DNA from: Rhynchopus euleeides
Lineage: Eukaryota; Euglenozoa; Diplonemea; Diplonemida; Diplonemidae
Direction: 5' to 3'
NCBI GenBank assembly: GCA_963210315.1
Contig: OY723304.1
Location: 682,001 to 746,000, forward strand
Length of the DNA: 64,000 nucleotides
Made by a program: the position numbers and the translations under genes. Position 1 is the stretch's first letter, and the number at the start of each line of letters is the position of its first letter. Below, piece by piece: positions 31,000 through 42,056 of the stretch. The notes under the pieces are model-generated. The model was not told where the DNA came from. It saw only the letters and a list, made by a program, of their open reading frames with translations, and searched no databases.

Positions 31000-32395
31000 T
31001 TAGGCCGTTTTAACCCCTTTCGTGCACTTTTTGGTCCCAGAAGGGTTTACGGGGTGTCCATAACGGCCCTTGGCACAAATCCTTTGGACCCAGACCGCAG
31101 CTTTGGGGGTCATTTTTTGGCGCGAATTTTTCGGATTTTCGTCCGGACCGGTACCGCATTTCAGGGGCAAAAATCTGATTTCCGAGGCCCGGGAATGCTC
31201 GCAGTGGCTTCAAATGGCCAAAAACGTTCAATTTACCCCTTCCCCAAAAAAAAATTCGAAAAGGGTCCCCCTATAAATCGCCGGATTAGGAAGGTTTTTT
31301 CCAACATATTTTTATATTTTTGAAAATATTTTTTTATGGAGGATCCTTGAAATCGGTAGTGGACAGTAGCGGACAGGGCGGACATTTCCTTGTGGAAAAA
31401 GTGCCCGAAAAAAAAAATTCGAAAAGGTCCCCCTTACAGAATTAGCCTTTTTTCAAAAAATCAGAAAATTTCGGACCGCAATTTGTACCCAAGAAAGTGC
31501 CGAATTTTCGGACTTGGTCCGATTTGAACGATTTCCGTGCCTCTTGCAACCCCCATGAGGGGGGGGCTGCTGTTTCGGGTTCTTCCGGTGGTACATGCTG
31601 GGGTGTCAGGACAGGGAATCCTGCTCGCTGTACCCGGTGATCCCTGACGCAGCCAGGAAGTGGAGAGCCTTGGAACCCTGGTTGAGGCCTGTAACACCCG
31701 GCCTTCCTGCCACTTGTGGCATTGTGGAGTGGAGGTGGTTATGGAGAAGGTTCTCTCTCCGTCCGGTCAAGCACAACCGTCCTCTCCAGCCAGGGGTCAT
31801 CTACTTTCCAAACAAGGGCCAGGAACATGCTCAAACAAACTAATTGATCAGAAAATCTGGCTTGCCGTGGAATCATTGAGCAAAATTTGGGGAGTGATTG
31901 GTGCCCCATTGCTGCATATGACATGTCCATTTTTGACGATTTTTGGGCAGAATTTGGTGCGTGGGACCTTTCGATTTTCATGAATTTTTCGGAATTTCGT
32001 GGGGACCGGTACCCCATTTGAGGGCCAAAAATCTCATTTCCGAGGCCTGGGAATGGTCGCAGTGGCCTCAGATGTCCAAAAACGTTCAATTGACCTCTCC
32101 TCGAAAAAAAATTCGAAAGGTCCCCCCTACTGGCACCCCGGATTAGGACATGTCTCTGGGGGTGTCCGGGGGCATTTTTGGCCCATTTTTGGCTGGGGAA
32201 AATGGGCCATTTTTCACGATTTTTTCGGTTTTTTGTCCGGACCGGCACCGCATTTGAGGGGCCAAAATCTGATTTCCGAGGCCCGGGAATGGTCGCAGTG
32301 GCTTCATTTGGCCAAAAACGTTCAATTTACCCTTCTCCAAAAAATAAAATTCGAAAGGGTCCCCCTACAAATCGCCGGTCTTAGGAGCAAAAAAT
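31000..32395. repeat. Three diverged repeats of about 200 bases
   Basis: At about 31010-31290, 31950-32150 and 32170-32395 the order GGACCGGTACCGCATTT, AATCTGATTTCCGAGGCC, GTCGCAGTGGCTTCA, CCAAAAACGTTCAATT, AAATTCGAAA, GGTCCCCCTA recurs with changes. The last part (AAAATTCGAAAAGGGTCCCC) also occurs alone at about 28238, 31415, 49828 and, reversed, 55865. Confidence 0.7.
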
Positions 32396-32464
32396 TTGGG
32401 CACCCAGATTTCAAAAAATTTCAAACTATTTTCTGGACCAAAAATCAAACTATTGAGGTCCTGG

Positions 32465-32760
32465 CCGGACATGTCCGGGGGGGGGGGGGGGGGGGGGGGT
32501 CAAAATTGGATTTCCCGAATTTCCGGGTCCGGACATGTCCGCCCGGACATCCGGACACCAGAAAATGTCCGCCCGGACATGTCCGCCCTGTCCGGGGCGG
32601 ACATTTCTGGATGTCCGGATGTCCGGGCGGACATGTCCGGGCGGGAAATTCGGGAAATGTCCGGGGGGGGGGGGGGGGGGGGGGGTCAAAATTGGACCCG
32701 GACATCCGGACACCCGGATTTCCGGGTCCGGGCATGTCCGCCCTGTCCGCCCTGAAATCG
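32465..32760. repeat. Twin G-run blocks with CATGTCCGGAC words
   Basis: Two long G runs (about 32477-32502 and 32663-32687), each followed by TCAAAATTGGA, border a stretch dense in GGACATGTCCG and CCGGACATCCGG. The G-run plus TCAAA end matches the TA-flanked family (E1/E2 and 57129). Confidence 0.6.
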
Positions 32761-32821
32761 CCTAAGGGGCCGGGGGAAATCCAGGAAATTCGGGAAATCC
32801 AGGAATATGAAGAATCCTCCA

Positions 32822-33134
32822 CCGTATACGTAAATATTATGGAACGTAAATATTATGGAACGGGCCCATTTTTGGCCGGTCCGTTCCATAATATTTACGT
32901 TCCATAATATTTACAGGGCCAGTTGGGGACTCGGTGGTGAGGACGGCTTGCGTCAGGAATCGCGCGAAAAGTGCACGAGTAGGTCCCGTCAGGGACTCTG
33001 TACGCCGTCCGATCACCTGGTCCAAGTCCCCGAGTCGCAGAAAGCGCTGTAAATATTATGGAACGAAAAAAATCTGGAACGCCAACCCACCAGCGTTCCA
33101 TAATATTTACGTTCCAAAATATTTACGTATACGG
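32822..33134. mobile_element. TA-type MITE, copy 2
   Basis: Same element as 19817-20161 with the same orientation and ends. TA flanks the right side; the left flank is CA, probably a mutated TA. Confidence 0.85.
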
Positions 33135-33361
33135 TATAACAGTTGATACAATACACTAGCTCGGCAAATGCCTGGAGCCCACCGGGAAGGTGTGTCGACA
33201 TATAGCTCGGCACACGCCTGAAGCGCCACCGTGACGATTTTTTTCGTCTCTGCTGAATCACTCCTACACAGGGGGGCTTCCGGTTCCTGTCCATGCAGAG
33301 GTTCTCAAGGCAGATAATGCCTAGACTTGTGGTGCACTCTCGTTTGTTGATCCAGAGACGA

Positions 33362-33545
33362 AAAATGTGGAACGGCATGCTGCCCGTTTCTTCATTTTTC
33401 ACCTTGCGGTGCAAGGGGGCCACCCTCACGAGGGGAAAATGTAGAACGGCATGCTGCCCGTTTCTTCATTTTTCACCTTGCGTTGCAAGGGGGTCGCCCT
33501 CACGAGGGAAAAATGTGGAACGGCATGCTGCCCGTTCACTCATTT
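33362..33545. repeat. 79-base tandem repeat around CGGCATGCTGCCCG
   Basis: Two and a half units of GGAACGGCATGCTGCCCGTT, then TTCATTTTTCACCTTGCG, then GCAAGGGGG and CCCTCACGAGG. The reverse complement recurs at 29100-29340 and 53598-53720. Confidence 0.75.
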
Positions 33546-33609
33546 TTGCCTTGGGAGACACCCATTTGCCAAGGCGTTCCGCAAGGGAAACGCACCACTT
33601 CGGCATGCA

Positions 33610-34325
33610 AGTAAAATGGCCAGTATATACTGGACATGCCGTCACTAAAATAGTGACTATTATAGTGGACATGCGTGTATGCGACACTACAATAGTGGAC
33701 ATGTTCAGTATTTTCTGGACATGCCACTAAAATAGTGGCTATTATAGTGGACATGCGTGTATGCGGTCACTATAATAGTGGACATGTTCAGTAAATACTG
33801 ACATGTTGGCCACACGTCCACTATAATACTGGACATGTTGAGTGCATGTCAGTAAAATAGTCGCAATGCCGGCCATATAGTGGACCAAAAACGCGGTTTA
33901 CTGGACACTTAGTGACAGGTCCTGGCCGTTTACTCGACATGTAGTGACAGCCCATGTTCGCATAGAAGTATGTGTTCACTATATACTGAGCACATACTGA
34001 CTATATAGTCGACATGGCGACTATAATAGTCACTATAATAGTCGCATGTCACTAGAATTGTCACTATAATAGTTGTAAAAATAGTCGCATGTCACTATTA
34101 TAGTCACTATAATAGTGGACTTGTCCACTATTATAGTCACTATAATAGTGGCATGTCACTATTATAGTCACTATAATAGTCGCATGCCACTATAATAGTG
34201 ACTATTATAGTGACATGCGACTATTATAGTGACTATTATAGTGGACATGGCGACTATTATAGTGACTATAATAGTCACCCGTCCACTATTATAGTGACTA
34301 TTATAGTCGCCATGTCACTATATAT
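33610..34325. repeat. ACTATAATAGT palindromic satellite
   Basis: About 700 bases composed of TAGTGACTATTATAGTGACA-like words and complements, alternating with GGACATG/CATGTCC. Nearly every word is palindromic and there is no coding frame. Confidence 0.8.
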
Positions 34326-34329
34326 AGTA

Positions 34330-34693
34330 CCTGGGACCCCCCGTGTATAAGTCCCCCCCCCTTACCCCCGTGTTTAAGTCCCCCCCTGGGGGTCTGGCAG
34401 GGGGGGGACTTAAACACAGGGGGACCTAAACACGGGGGTGGGCTGGTCTGGAGGGTCATCAGGTGGCCCCTAGGCCCTCCAGGTGCTGTCAGAGTCGAAA
34501 AGTGGGGTGCCAAAAGTCCATCCGGACCGGAATTACCCCCCTACGACAGCAGAGGAAGAGGTCTTCTTGGTCTCCACTGTGCCACCCCCGTGTTTAAGCC
34601 CCCCCTGTGTTTAGGTCCGCCCCCCCCGTGTTTAAGTCCCCCCCGGCCGAAAATCGCCTCCAGGGGGGGGACTTAAACACGGGGGGTCCCAGG
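34330..34693. mobile_element. TA-flanked C-run MITE
   Basis: Ends CCTGGGACCCCCCGTGT and ACACGGGGGGTCCCAGG, with TA on both sides (34328-34329, 34694-34695). Several GTGTTTAAGTCCCCCCC repeats lie inside. Confidence 0.7.
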
Positions 34694-34783
34694 TACTATA
34701 TTTTTCGGGATCCCACCGTGTATGACCCCCCCTACTGGGGGGGGCTAAATAGAAGACCCCCCCCCCCTTGTAATAGGCGTATA

Positions 34784-36060
34784 CCTACCACCCCCCGTGT
34801 ATATGTCACCCCCCCAGGTGCAAAAATCGGGAGGGGGGTGACATAAACACACCTTTTTAGGGTGGTTGCCTTTGAGGCCCTATACGCACACGCGCACACA
34901 CCTCAGCCCTCTCACAGGCCACTCCAGGTTGGCCTGTCGGGAGGACAGGGAACTGGATGTCATCCCCGGTGGAAGGGGGGGAGGAGACAGGGCATGGTGT
35001 CCCATTATTGCGAGACAAACACTTCAAGCTCACATGTCAGGCACAAGAAGCGTGTCCGTCCGGACAACCTACATGAATGGCACGGACAGCGCATCACCGA
35101 GAGTAACCGAGGAGGAGCACCGCGTACTCTCACTTTGGATGGGTCGTCGTTGGGCAATATGTTGAAATGCTTGCGCTGCAGGTGAAGTGCTGGGTCACCC
35201 ATCCGACACGTGAAGCAACCTGCAACACAGCGTTGGCGAGCAGGTGGCACCGAAGTTGAAGAGACCCCGCATTGTCCGTGTTGAAGAGCCTGCGTTGGGT
35301 CTTTCTGGAGCGCAAGACACGTACTGTCTGTCCTTCTCGTCCCCGTTTCCTCCGGAAGCAGGTGATACGTGCGGTTCCAAAGCGCACCCGCTGCATCCCC
35401 CCTCCCTCCATCTTTCGTTTGGCGGCTATTCCGCGCTCTCTTCAACGCGTCGTCGCGAAGGTTGCGTCTCAGTATCAGCAGGCAATCCCCGGCGTGTGTG
35501 TGTGTGTGTGTGTCACCCCTCCTTTCCAGCGCAACGAGGCGGAGAGCGAGACCGTGTGGTGTCACGTAGAGCAGGAGTAGGAGAGCGGGATCGGTTCTCA
35601 CTGAGTGGACTCGAGGGGACACTGCTGCGATGCCAGCACGCTAACCCAAGGTGCAATACGAACACCTAGGGATATCCCATCCGTCCCATAATGGGATGTC
35701 CCATGGGAGGACATGATGTCCCCTGGGAGAACCTACGTGACCCAATCGGGTCTCCCATGAACAAGGTCGGTACCGTACGTTCTCCCAGGGGGGAACACGT
35801 GCCCTCCCCTGTGGGATAGTGACCATCACCCGTGTGGGATACCATTGGGATATCCCACATGGGAGGTCCCAGTCCTGGCCACCGTGATGAGGCAATTTAC
35901 TCCCCAAAATCTTGACCAACACGTCGTCTCAGCCTGTAAGAGTGCCCACGACACCCCACCCCCCAAAAGGTGTGTTTATGTCACCCCCCCCCAGCAGCCC
36001 TTGGGGGGTGACATAAACACACCCCTTTTGGGGGGTGACATATACACGGGGGGTGGTAGG
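34784..36060. mobile_element. Nested TA-flanked C-run element (1.28 kb)
   Basis: Ends CCTACCACCCCCCGTGTATA and TATACACGGGGGGTGGTAGG, with TA at 34782-34783 and 36061-36062. Each end folds again through GGTGACATAAACACACC/GGTGTGTTTATGTCACC. The interior (34870-35660) is ordinary mixed sequence. It contains frames on both strands (35272-35580 plus, 35005-35622 minus) in which I recognise no family, and may be captured host DNA. Confidence 0.65.
35668..35880. repeat. TGGGA/TCCCA word array
   Basis: About 200 bases with some twenty TCCCA or TGGGA words, including GGGATATCCCA twice and CCCATGGGAGG. Spacing is irregular. Confidence 0.55.
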
Positions 36061-36216
36061 TAAACGCTTTTTTTGGGGGGTTTTCAAAACCCAAAATTTT
36101 TGGGCAATTTTTGCAGTGGGTGGCCAAATACAAGGGGGTGGCCGAATACAAGGGGGGGGGTCTTGTATTCGGCGGTCCGTGATTTTCCCCAATTTTGGCG
36201 AATTTTGCTCCAGGTG

Positions 36217-36424
36217 CACGGTGGACTCCAGCCACCCTAGCGGGAGTCTGGGAGCGGGAGTCTGAGAGGGTGTCTTTTTCTGCAGTATGTACTGGAGACT
36301 CCCGCTAGCGGGAGTCTATTTTCCAGCTAATTTAGGCTAAAGACTCCCGCTAGCGGGAGTCCGAGACTCCCGCTAGTTGAGACTCCCGAAAAGGGTTACC
36401 CTACCCCCGCTGGAGTCCACCGTG
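36217..36424. mobile_element. CACGGTGGACTCC MITE, copy 1
   Basis: Ends CACGGTGGACTCCAGC and GCTGGAGTCCACCGTG. The interior is made of GACTCCCGCTAGCGGGAGTC palindromes. The inverted copy is at 52893-53055. Confidence 0.8.
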
Positions 36425-36869
36425 TGACCTCGTGGAATCGCGATCTTCGCCTTCCATTGCACTCTTCGGAATCCGTGCGGATCGTGGTGGGGTCATTTTG
36501 TGGGTGGTGGTGTCAAGTTTCACCCATGAAATGTGGGTCTGGTTTGGCTCCTGATAATGGGAGGATATTCCCAGGAGTCAGCCACCTGCAGGGACCCCCA
36601 CACTGGTGTCCAAAACCCTGTTCTTTTGAATGTTTGGATTCCGTGCGGATCGCAGTGGGGTCATTTTGACCATGGGGTGCCTGTTAGGACTGAAAAAACA
36701 GGCTGAAAATTTGAAAATTGGCCAAAATTCACGGACCGCCGAATACAAGACCCCCCCCCTTGTATTCGGCCTAAAATTTTCTGGATTTCGAATTTCCAGA
36801 CCCCCCCCTTCTATTCGGCCACCCCCTTGTATTCGGCCACCCCCTTCTATTTAGCCCCCCCCAGTAGGG

Positions 36870-38373
36870 GGGGGGGGTCAAAAAAAATAAGGTGGCGGAA
36901 AAACCAAAGAAGAAAATACAAAAGTGACGACTGGAATCATCTTTTGGATTGTGTGACGGGGGGGGGGGGGGGGGGGCAGGCAGGTATGTTCTTCGATTCC
37001 CCACCCCACCCCCTCCCCCCGGCATAGCGGCATTGCCGGATGTTACGAAGCGGAACCGGCAATCCTTTTTTTAACTCAGAGCCTGGAGGCATCTGAGGGG
37101 GGCCGTGTTTCGTTTGTATATATTTTTTGCTTTGAACCAGAAGGTGGGGGACCGTGCTGATGCAAAGCGGGGGCGAAGCTGTCACAAAAAAGACTTGGAG
37201 TTGCGTTCGTTGTTTGTACGAACGGTGCCTGCTAGTGCATGTGTGCAGGATACCGAACGCTGCCACGAGTCTTTTTAGTGCGAAAAGCTAGCTGTTCTTG
37301 CAAACAACAAAATCACGACTTTAGATACGCGAGGAGTATTCGGGGTGGTTGATTTGCAAATCCGGAACATCTCTTGGACGCAATATCGGAGCTTTGCGAA
37401 GAGAACTTGTTTTGTGCGCCACCACAATCACACATACACTGCACAGGGGTTGCCGGGGAGCTCCACGCGGAGACTGCCCCGGCGGGCCGCCCGAGTTTCC
37501 CAACCAAGCATAACCTGCATTGACCTCACGCAACAATCACCTACAAAACAAGTTCTCTCCCTCGAACGCTATGTGTCAAACTGTGTCCCCCACACCTCAA
37601 GCGTGAGGAACATCACTTTACAGCGAAGGCCTGCCAGCACAGTGCCAAAGATAACTACAGCCTCAGGCGTTACGGCACAATCAACCTGCCAACCCTCAAA
37701 CTGGAAACCCTTTTCGCCAGCCATATTATGATAGAAGCCAATCTTGGTCATCCGAGCCCCTGCCGATTCCTTTCTCAAAGAGAGGAATAATGGAGCAGGC
37801 CCCGATAGCCTTCGAACGTAGAACACGCTACCCGCCTTGTTGGGACGTGTGGCATGACATAGGGGGAGGAGAGAGACGGAGAGGGGCGAGTGTTAAAGGT
37901 GTGGCATCCTGGAGAGGGGGGTTGCCACGGTTTTCTGCCGTTGGTTTTCTTCGGCGATTCGTTTTAGGATGCGGATTGTGGGTGTGTGGAGGTGTGTGGG
38001 ATGTGGGGTGATCACACCAAGGGCGGGGTGCCCAGTGTGTTCGGCACAGGGACACAGAAGGAGGGGCGGGGATGTCGATTTTCTTTTGAAAACAAAGCCG
38101 AGACATGGCGGGAGAAAGACCTTTGGTACCATACACCCCGAGATTAGTCGTAAAAGTCCTTTGAAGTTCCGACACACCTCAGTCACATTGATACATGCTG
38201 ATTTCATGCGATGGGTAGTGAAATGGCGTGCTGTCGTCCCCGCGGCCATTAGGAACACCTGCATTTCAGGAAGGGGCGGCAAATGCACTGCACTTTGGCG
38301 TATACTCGACTCGGGTCTTTTTAAACTTGCAATGTCGGATGAACACCGGACAATCCACAACAGTTGAAACTTA
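36870..38373. other. Stretch with uncertain gene fragments
   Basis: A G run (about 36960-36977) then mixed sequence. On the minus strand 37569-37826 reads TKIGFYHNMAGEKGFQFEGW, then AVVIFGTVLAGLRCKVMFLT, then EVWGTQFDT and stop, which looks protein-like. Upstream at 38080-38175 another piece reads MSELQRTFTTNLGVYGTKGL. These could be exons of one minus-strand gene, but I cannot place the splice sites or name a family. Confidence 0.3.
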
Positions 38374-38846
38374 CTGGGGGGGGGCAAATACAAGGGTATA
38401 CTCTTCTATTCACCGTGCCAGCTTACGTAATTCAGGGTTTTCAAAAATTTGTTTTTTAGCTGAAAAGTTGTCTAGTATGCAAATACAAGAGTATATACTC
38501 TTGTATTTGCATACTAGAAATGTGGCCTCCGGGTGGGCCCTCATGGGGCAGCGGCGCCGAAGAGACAATACGAGCGTCCTCTTGGCCTTTCCCACCCCGA
38601 GGCGACTCCCACCCGACCGTGACGACTCCAGACAGGAGGCCCACTGGCCTGGGGGAGGTCATTGGAAGTACAAAATACGATGAAAACCCCACAAAAGTTC
38701 TCCAAAAGTCTAGTATGCAAATACAAGAGTATACTCTTGTATTTGCTCGGTGAACTTTTTAAAATCGCGATTTCTGGAGTACTCTTGTATTAGCATATAC
38801 CCTTGTATTTGCATATACTCTTGTATTTGCCCCCCCCCCCCCCCAG
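38374..38846. mobile_element. TA-flanked G-run MITE (473 bases)
   Basis: Ends CTGGGGGGGGGCAAATACAA and TTGTATTTGCCCCC...CCAG, TA at 38372-38373 and 38847-38848. Internal repeats of TAGTATGCAAATACAAGAGT and complements form two perfect stems (about 38473-38517 and 38708-38746). Confidence 0.85.
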
Positions 38847-38849
38847 TAA

Positions 38850-40600
38850 TCAAACATCAGGGGGGCCCTCGTTCAGAAGTGCAGAAGAGTGAGAACAGAT
38901 GAGCCGCCTCACAAAGAGAGTCTGGTTTTTTTGTTTGTGCGCACGAGCGGCAGTGTGGTGTGACGTGGCCTGGGTAGCGTTTGTGTTGCTCTCTCAAAAC
39001 ACACTGCGCGCGCGGTGCGCTCCCACAAGCTTTGTTTGGGCAAACAAAAATAACAAACCGGTTTTGAAAAGTGGCGCAGTTTAACCCGCAGTGGCACAGA
39101 ACGAAGGCCCACCCATGTATTTGTGGGGTCAAGGACAAGACAGAACTCCGCAATAAAACTCGCTGGCACGGGTAACCGAATTGGGGTGCGTCGCAAATCA
39201 ATCACTCTCGTGAAAGAAGTTGCCCAGGTGGACCCCTTGTGGACCCTGCCACCCCCGTGAATGATTCTGCAGGAGCCACAGTTCAACGGGGTGCAAAACA
39301 AGACGTGTCGGTATCTGCTGAGGATGACAACTATACATCGAACACATCAGTCACATTACAGCACACGTACGGACGATATTTTCAGAGGTTGTGGCGACAC
39401 GCACACATCTCGACCGGTGCGGAGGTGAGATGTGGCTCTTGCAACAGGCACTGTGCAATTACAATGCCTGGTGCAGGGTGCTGATCATTTGCGTTCCACT
39501 TCCTCCTTCAGCAAGAGGTGGCAGCATCAAAACCATGACTAGGTCTGCGATCGAAACAGGAGAAGGGCTCATGTTCGCGGCCCCAACTTTCGTTCCAGGC
39601 CTTTGTTGTTATCATGAGCTCGCATGACCCAAAAAAAATCGGACGCGTTTCTTTCGTGCGACCTATTTTTTCGCCTTTCGGCAACATTCATCGTGAAGCA
39701 GGGTTTGCCTGAAATAAAGTAGGCCGGTACAAGATACGTTCCCCTTCCGGCGCAGCCCACCGCTTTGCACGCGGAGGTGACTAGCCAGAATAGATTTCGT
39801 TCGGAAATTATCAAATGAGAACAAGACTCGATGAACAAGAACAAGGAATCACACACCCCAGCCAGGTGTGGCTCTATTTTGGGGGTATTTTGGCCAATTT
39901 TCGAAATCCTATTTTGGTTTTTTTGCACTTTTTTGGGTACTTTTTTGCACGATTTCTGTGCCTCAGACACAGATTTTGGTGTGATTTTTGCGCTATTTTG
40001 ATTCACTCGGCCTGACCGATGCATACGATTCGAAAAAATGGCGAAAAAATCACTATCAACAACGGTGAACGAATGGAGGTAGATGGGGAAGTGGAAGGAC
40101 ACAGCACGCCCTCTCACTGATCGCCATCTGTACACTACCTCTCTGTTCAAGGCGGTCAGTGTCACTTGATGGCGCTGCACACAAATCACTGCTACATCCC
40201 AGGGCGCCTTCCCTTGTGAGAATAGCGGAACTTCTGCGGTTGCAGTTTGGTGGTTGAGGCCGGTGGTGATATCACTTTGGTGACTGTGCTTCCTTCCCCC
40301 TGAGCTCGATCAGATCCAGGTCGACCTGGTGCTGTGTGGCTCCTGGTGTGTTATCTCTTTGCTTCCTCGCACACATACACGTGGTTCCGCGAATCGCCAC
40401 GGATGCCCACCAAGTCGAACCCGAAACATGATCACGGGTCCACGACAACCCTTTCGAGATGTCATGGCCGCAAGCCCGCAAACCCGATCGCATTCGCAAG
40501 GTGGTTCGTCTCACTCTAGAGATCAGTGCTCGGGCCCAGCCTCCCGCGAGGGTGCTGGAACCGACATGCCGCAGCCCCGTACGCGCAAGGACTTGGCTCC
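38850..40600. other. Stretch without a confident gene
   Basis: On the minus strand about 39080-39230 reads TRVIDLRRTPIRLPVPASFI then EFCLVLDPTNTWVGLRSVPL, a protein-like run without flanking support. Another long minus frame (39569-40189) has Lys-rich low complexity from an A/T-rich tract. Nothing else seen. Confidence 0.3.
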
Positions 40601-40616
40601 AAGACCAGGCACATGC

Positions 40617-40680
40617 CACAGGGGGGTGTGGGGGGCGGAGCCCCCCAGCCGCCGGAGGCCACGGTAGCGAACGTCTGTTG
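40617..40680 (+). repeat. Dispersed GC palindrome repeat, copy 2
   Basis: CACAGGGGGGTGTGGGGGGC, GGAGCCCCCCAGCCGCCGGA, GGCCACGGTAGCGAA. Same order as the copies at 40777 and 57956 and, reversed, at 17122. Confidence 0.75.
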
Positions 40681-40776
40681 GCCTGGCTCCATAGTCGCAT
40701 ACGCTCAAGTACAACACAACTGACAGATAGCACATGTCGCATGGGGGGACGATAAATTGTCGCGCAAAGACACGCC

Positions 40777-40840
40777 ACAGGGGGGTCTGGGGGGCGGAGC
40801 CCCCCAGCCGCCGGAGGCCACGGTAGTGAACATCTGTTGG
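40777..40840 (+). repeat. Dispersed GC palindrome repeat, copy 3
   Basis: As copy 2, with GGTCTGGGGGGCGGAGCCCC and ending GTAGTGAACATCTGTTGG. Only about 160 bases from copy 2. Confidence 0.75.
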
Positions 40841-40894
40841 TTTGAGCTCGAGAGCAAGCCTCACACCACCGCCCTCCGACCCCCCTCTCCACCC

Positions 40895-41215
40895 CCCAGG
40901 TGCAACATTTTTTTGCACCCGGAAAATGTGTTCTTTTGACTGTTTGAGCACATCCAAGACCGGGAACATAAAAGAATTCTGCCAATGCCAAGTAGGGTCA
41001 CAATAAAACCCAAAGGAAAATGGTGCAAAAAAGTAGTGACCACCACCCCCATCCCCACCTCCGGGTGCAAAATTTTTTTTGGCCACGGAAAATGTGTTCT
41101 TTTGAATGTTTGAGCACATCCAAGACCGGGAACATAAAAATTTTCTGCCAATACCAAGTAGGGTCACAATAAAATCCAAAGGAAAAAAGTGCAAAAAAAT
41201 AGTGCAAAAAAATAT
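40895..41215. repeat. Tandem repeat of about 173 bases, two units
   Basis: GGAAAATGTGTTCTTTTGA, GTTTGAGCACATCCAAGACC, GGGAACATAAAA and CAAGTAGGGTCACAATAAAA occur twice in order (about 40920-41030 and 41087-41190). Confidence 0.75.
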
Positions 41216-41219
41216 TTTT

Positions 41220-42056
41220 TCCCCAAATTCCTATTTTCATTCCGTGAAATAGATAGAGGAAATAAAGAAATAAAGAACCCGAAAAGAGGTCGAGGCACCC
41301 GCTCCACACCAGCATCTTGGGGCTGGGGGTTCACAGTTCACACAGGTGAGGTTCAGTCCTCTGTGAGGCGCTTATCCTGAAGACGTTCCAGTTCCCCAGT
41401 CGGTCTCCAGAAACTCGGGCCGCATCTGGCGCTGTATCGCCTCGGCGGGGCTGTCGTCCCTTACAGTCTTCTCTGTACGAGGTCATCCACAGGCTGCACA
41501 CCTGCCCCGCGGCTGTGTGGCAGTCTTCGCGGAGTGCAATGCGAAGGTCTGGCCTGACGTGGTGTGACGATTTAGACTCCAGGTGTCTCCACCCTTCCTG
41601 GTCTGGGGAGCCTCGGTACCCAAGCCGTTTTAGGTCATGCTCCGGACCACGGCCGTGCTAGACTCCTGGTGCAGGCACCCGTCATGGTCCGGGGACGGCC
41701 CCCCCAGGCAGTTTAACGTCTTACCCAGGACTAAGGAAGTGCGTAATCCGGGAACACCCCAGCATCTCTTCCGCACAGTGGCCTGGTCACTTGACTGCCC
41801 AGGGAAGGGAAGTGTGGCGGCCGACTGTTCAATACTGATGACACCTGACAACGGGAAGTAAAGATGTGTTTTCAAGATGGACCCCATCCACTATCCGAGG
41901 CGTCAGGCTTGCGTCACACAGGTGGTGTTTCAGTATGCGCTGCAAACTGGAGGGCTGAAATAGAGGTGTGAAAACAATAGTCTGAGATGCACAGAACGGA
42001 TCGCAGAGGACGTTCCAAACAACGCAAACAGGGGGGCGCGCTCAGCCGCGCGAAAC
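41220..42056. other. Spacer downstream of the first cyclase gene
   Basis: No gene seen. Mixed composition with no strong repeat. Confidence 0.4.

Larger units (their letters stand above)
34735..36864. mobile_element. TA-flanked G-run element hosting nested insertions
   Basis: Ends CTGGGGGGGGCTAAATAGAA and TTCTATTTAGCCCCCCCCAG, with TA on both sides (34733-34734, 36865-36866). Outside the TA the flanks read ACCCCCCC and GGGGGGG with TCAAAA, so it probably inserted between the arms of, or into, a related element. Carries the element 34784-36060 and the MITE 36217-36424. TTGTATTCGGCC repeats occupy 36120-36180 and 36730-36840. Confidence 0.7.
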
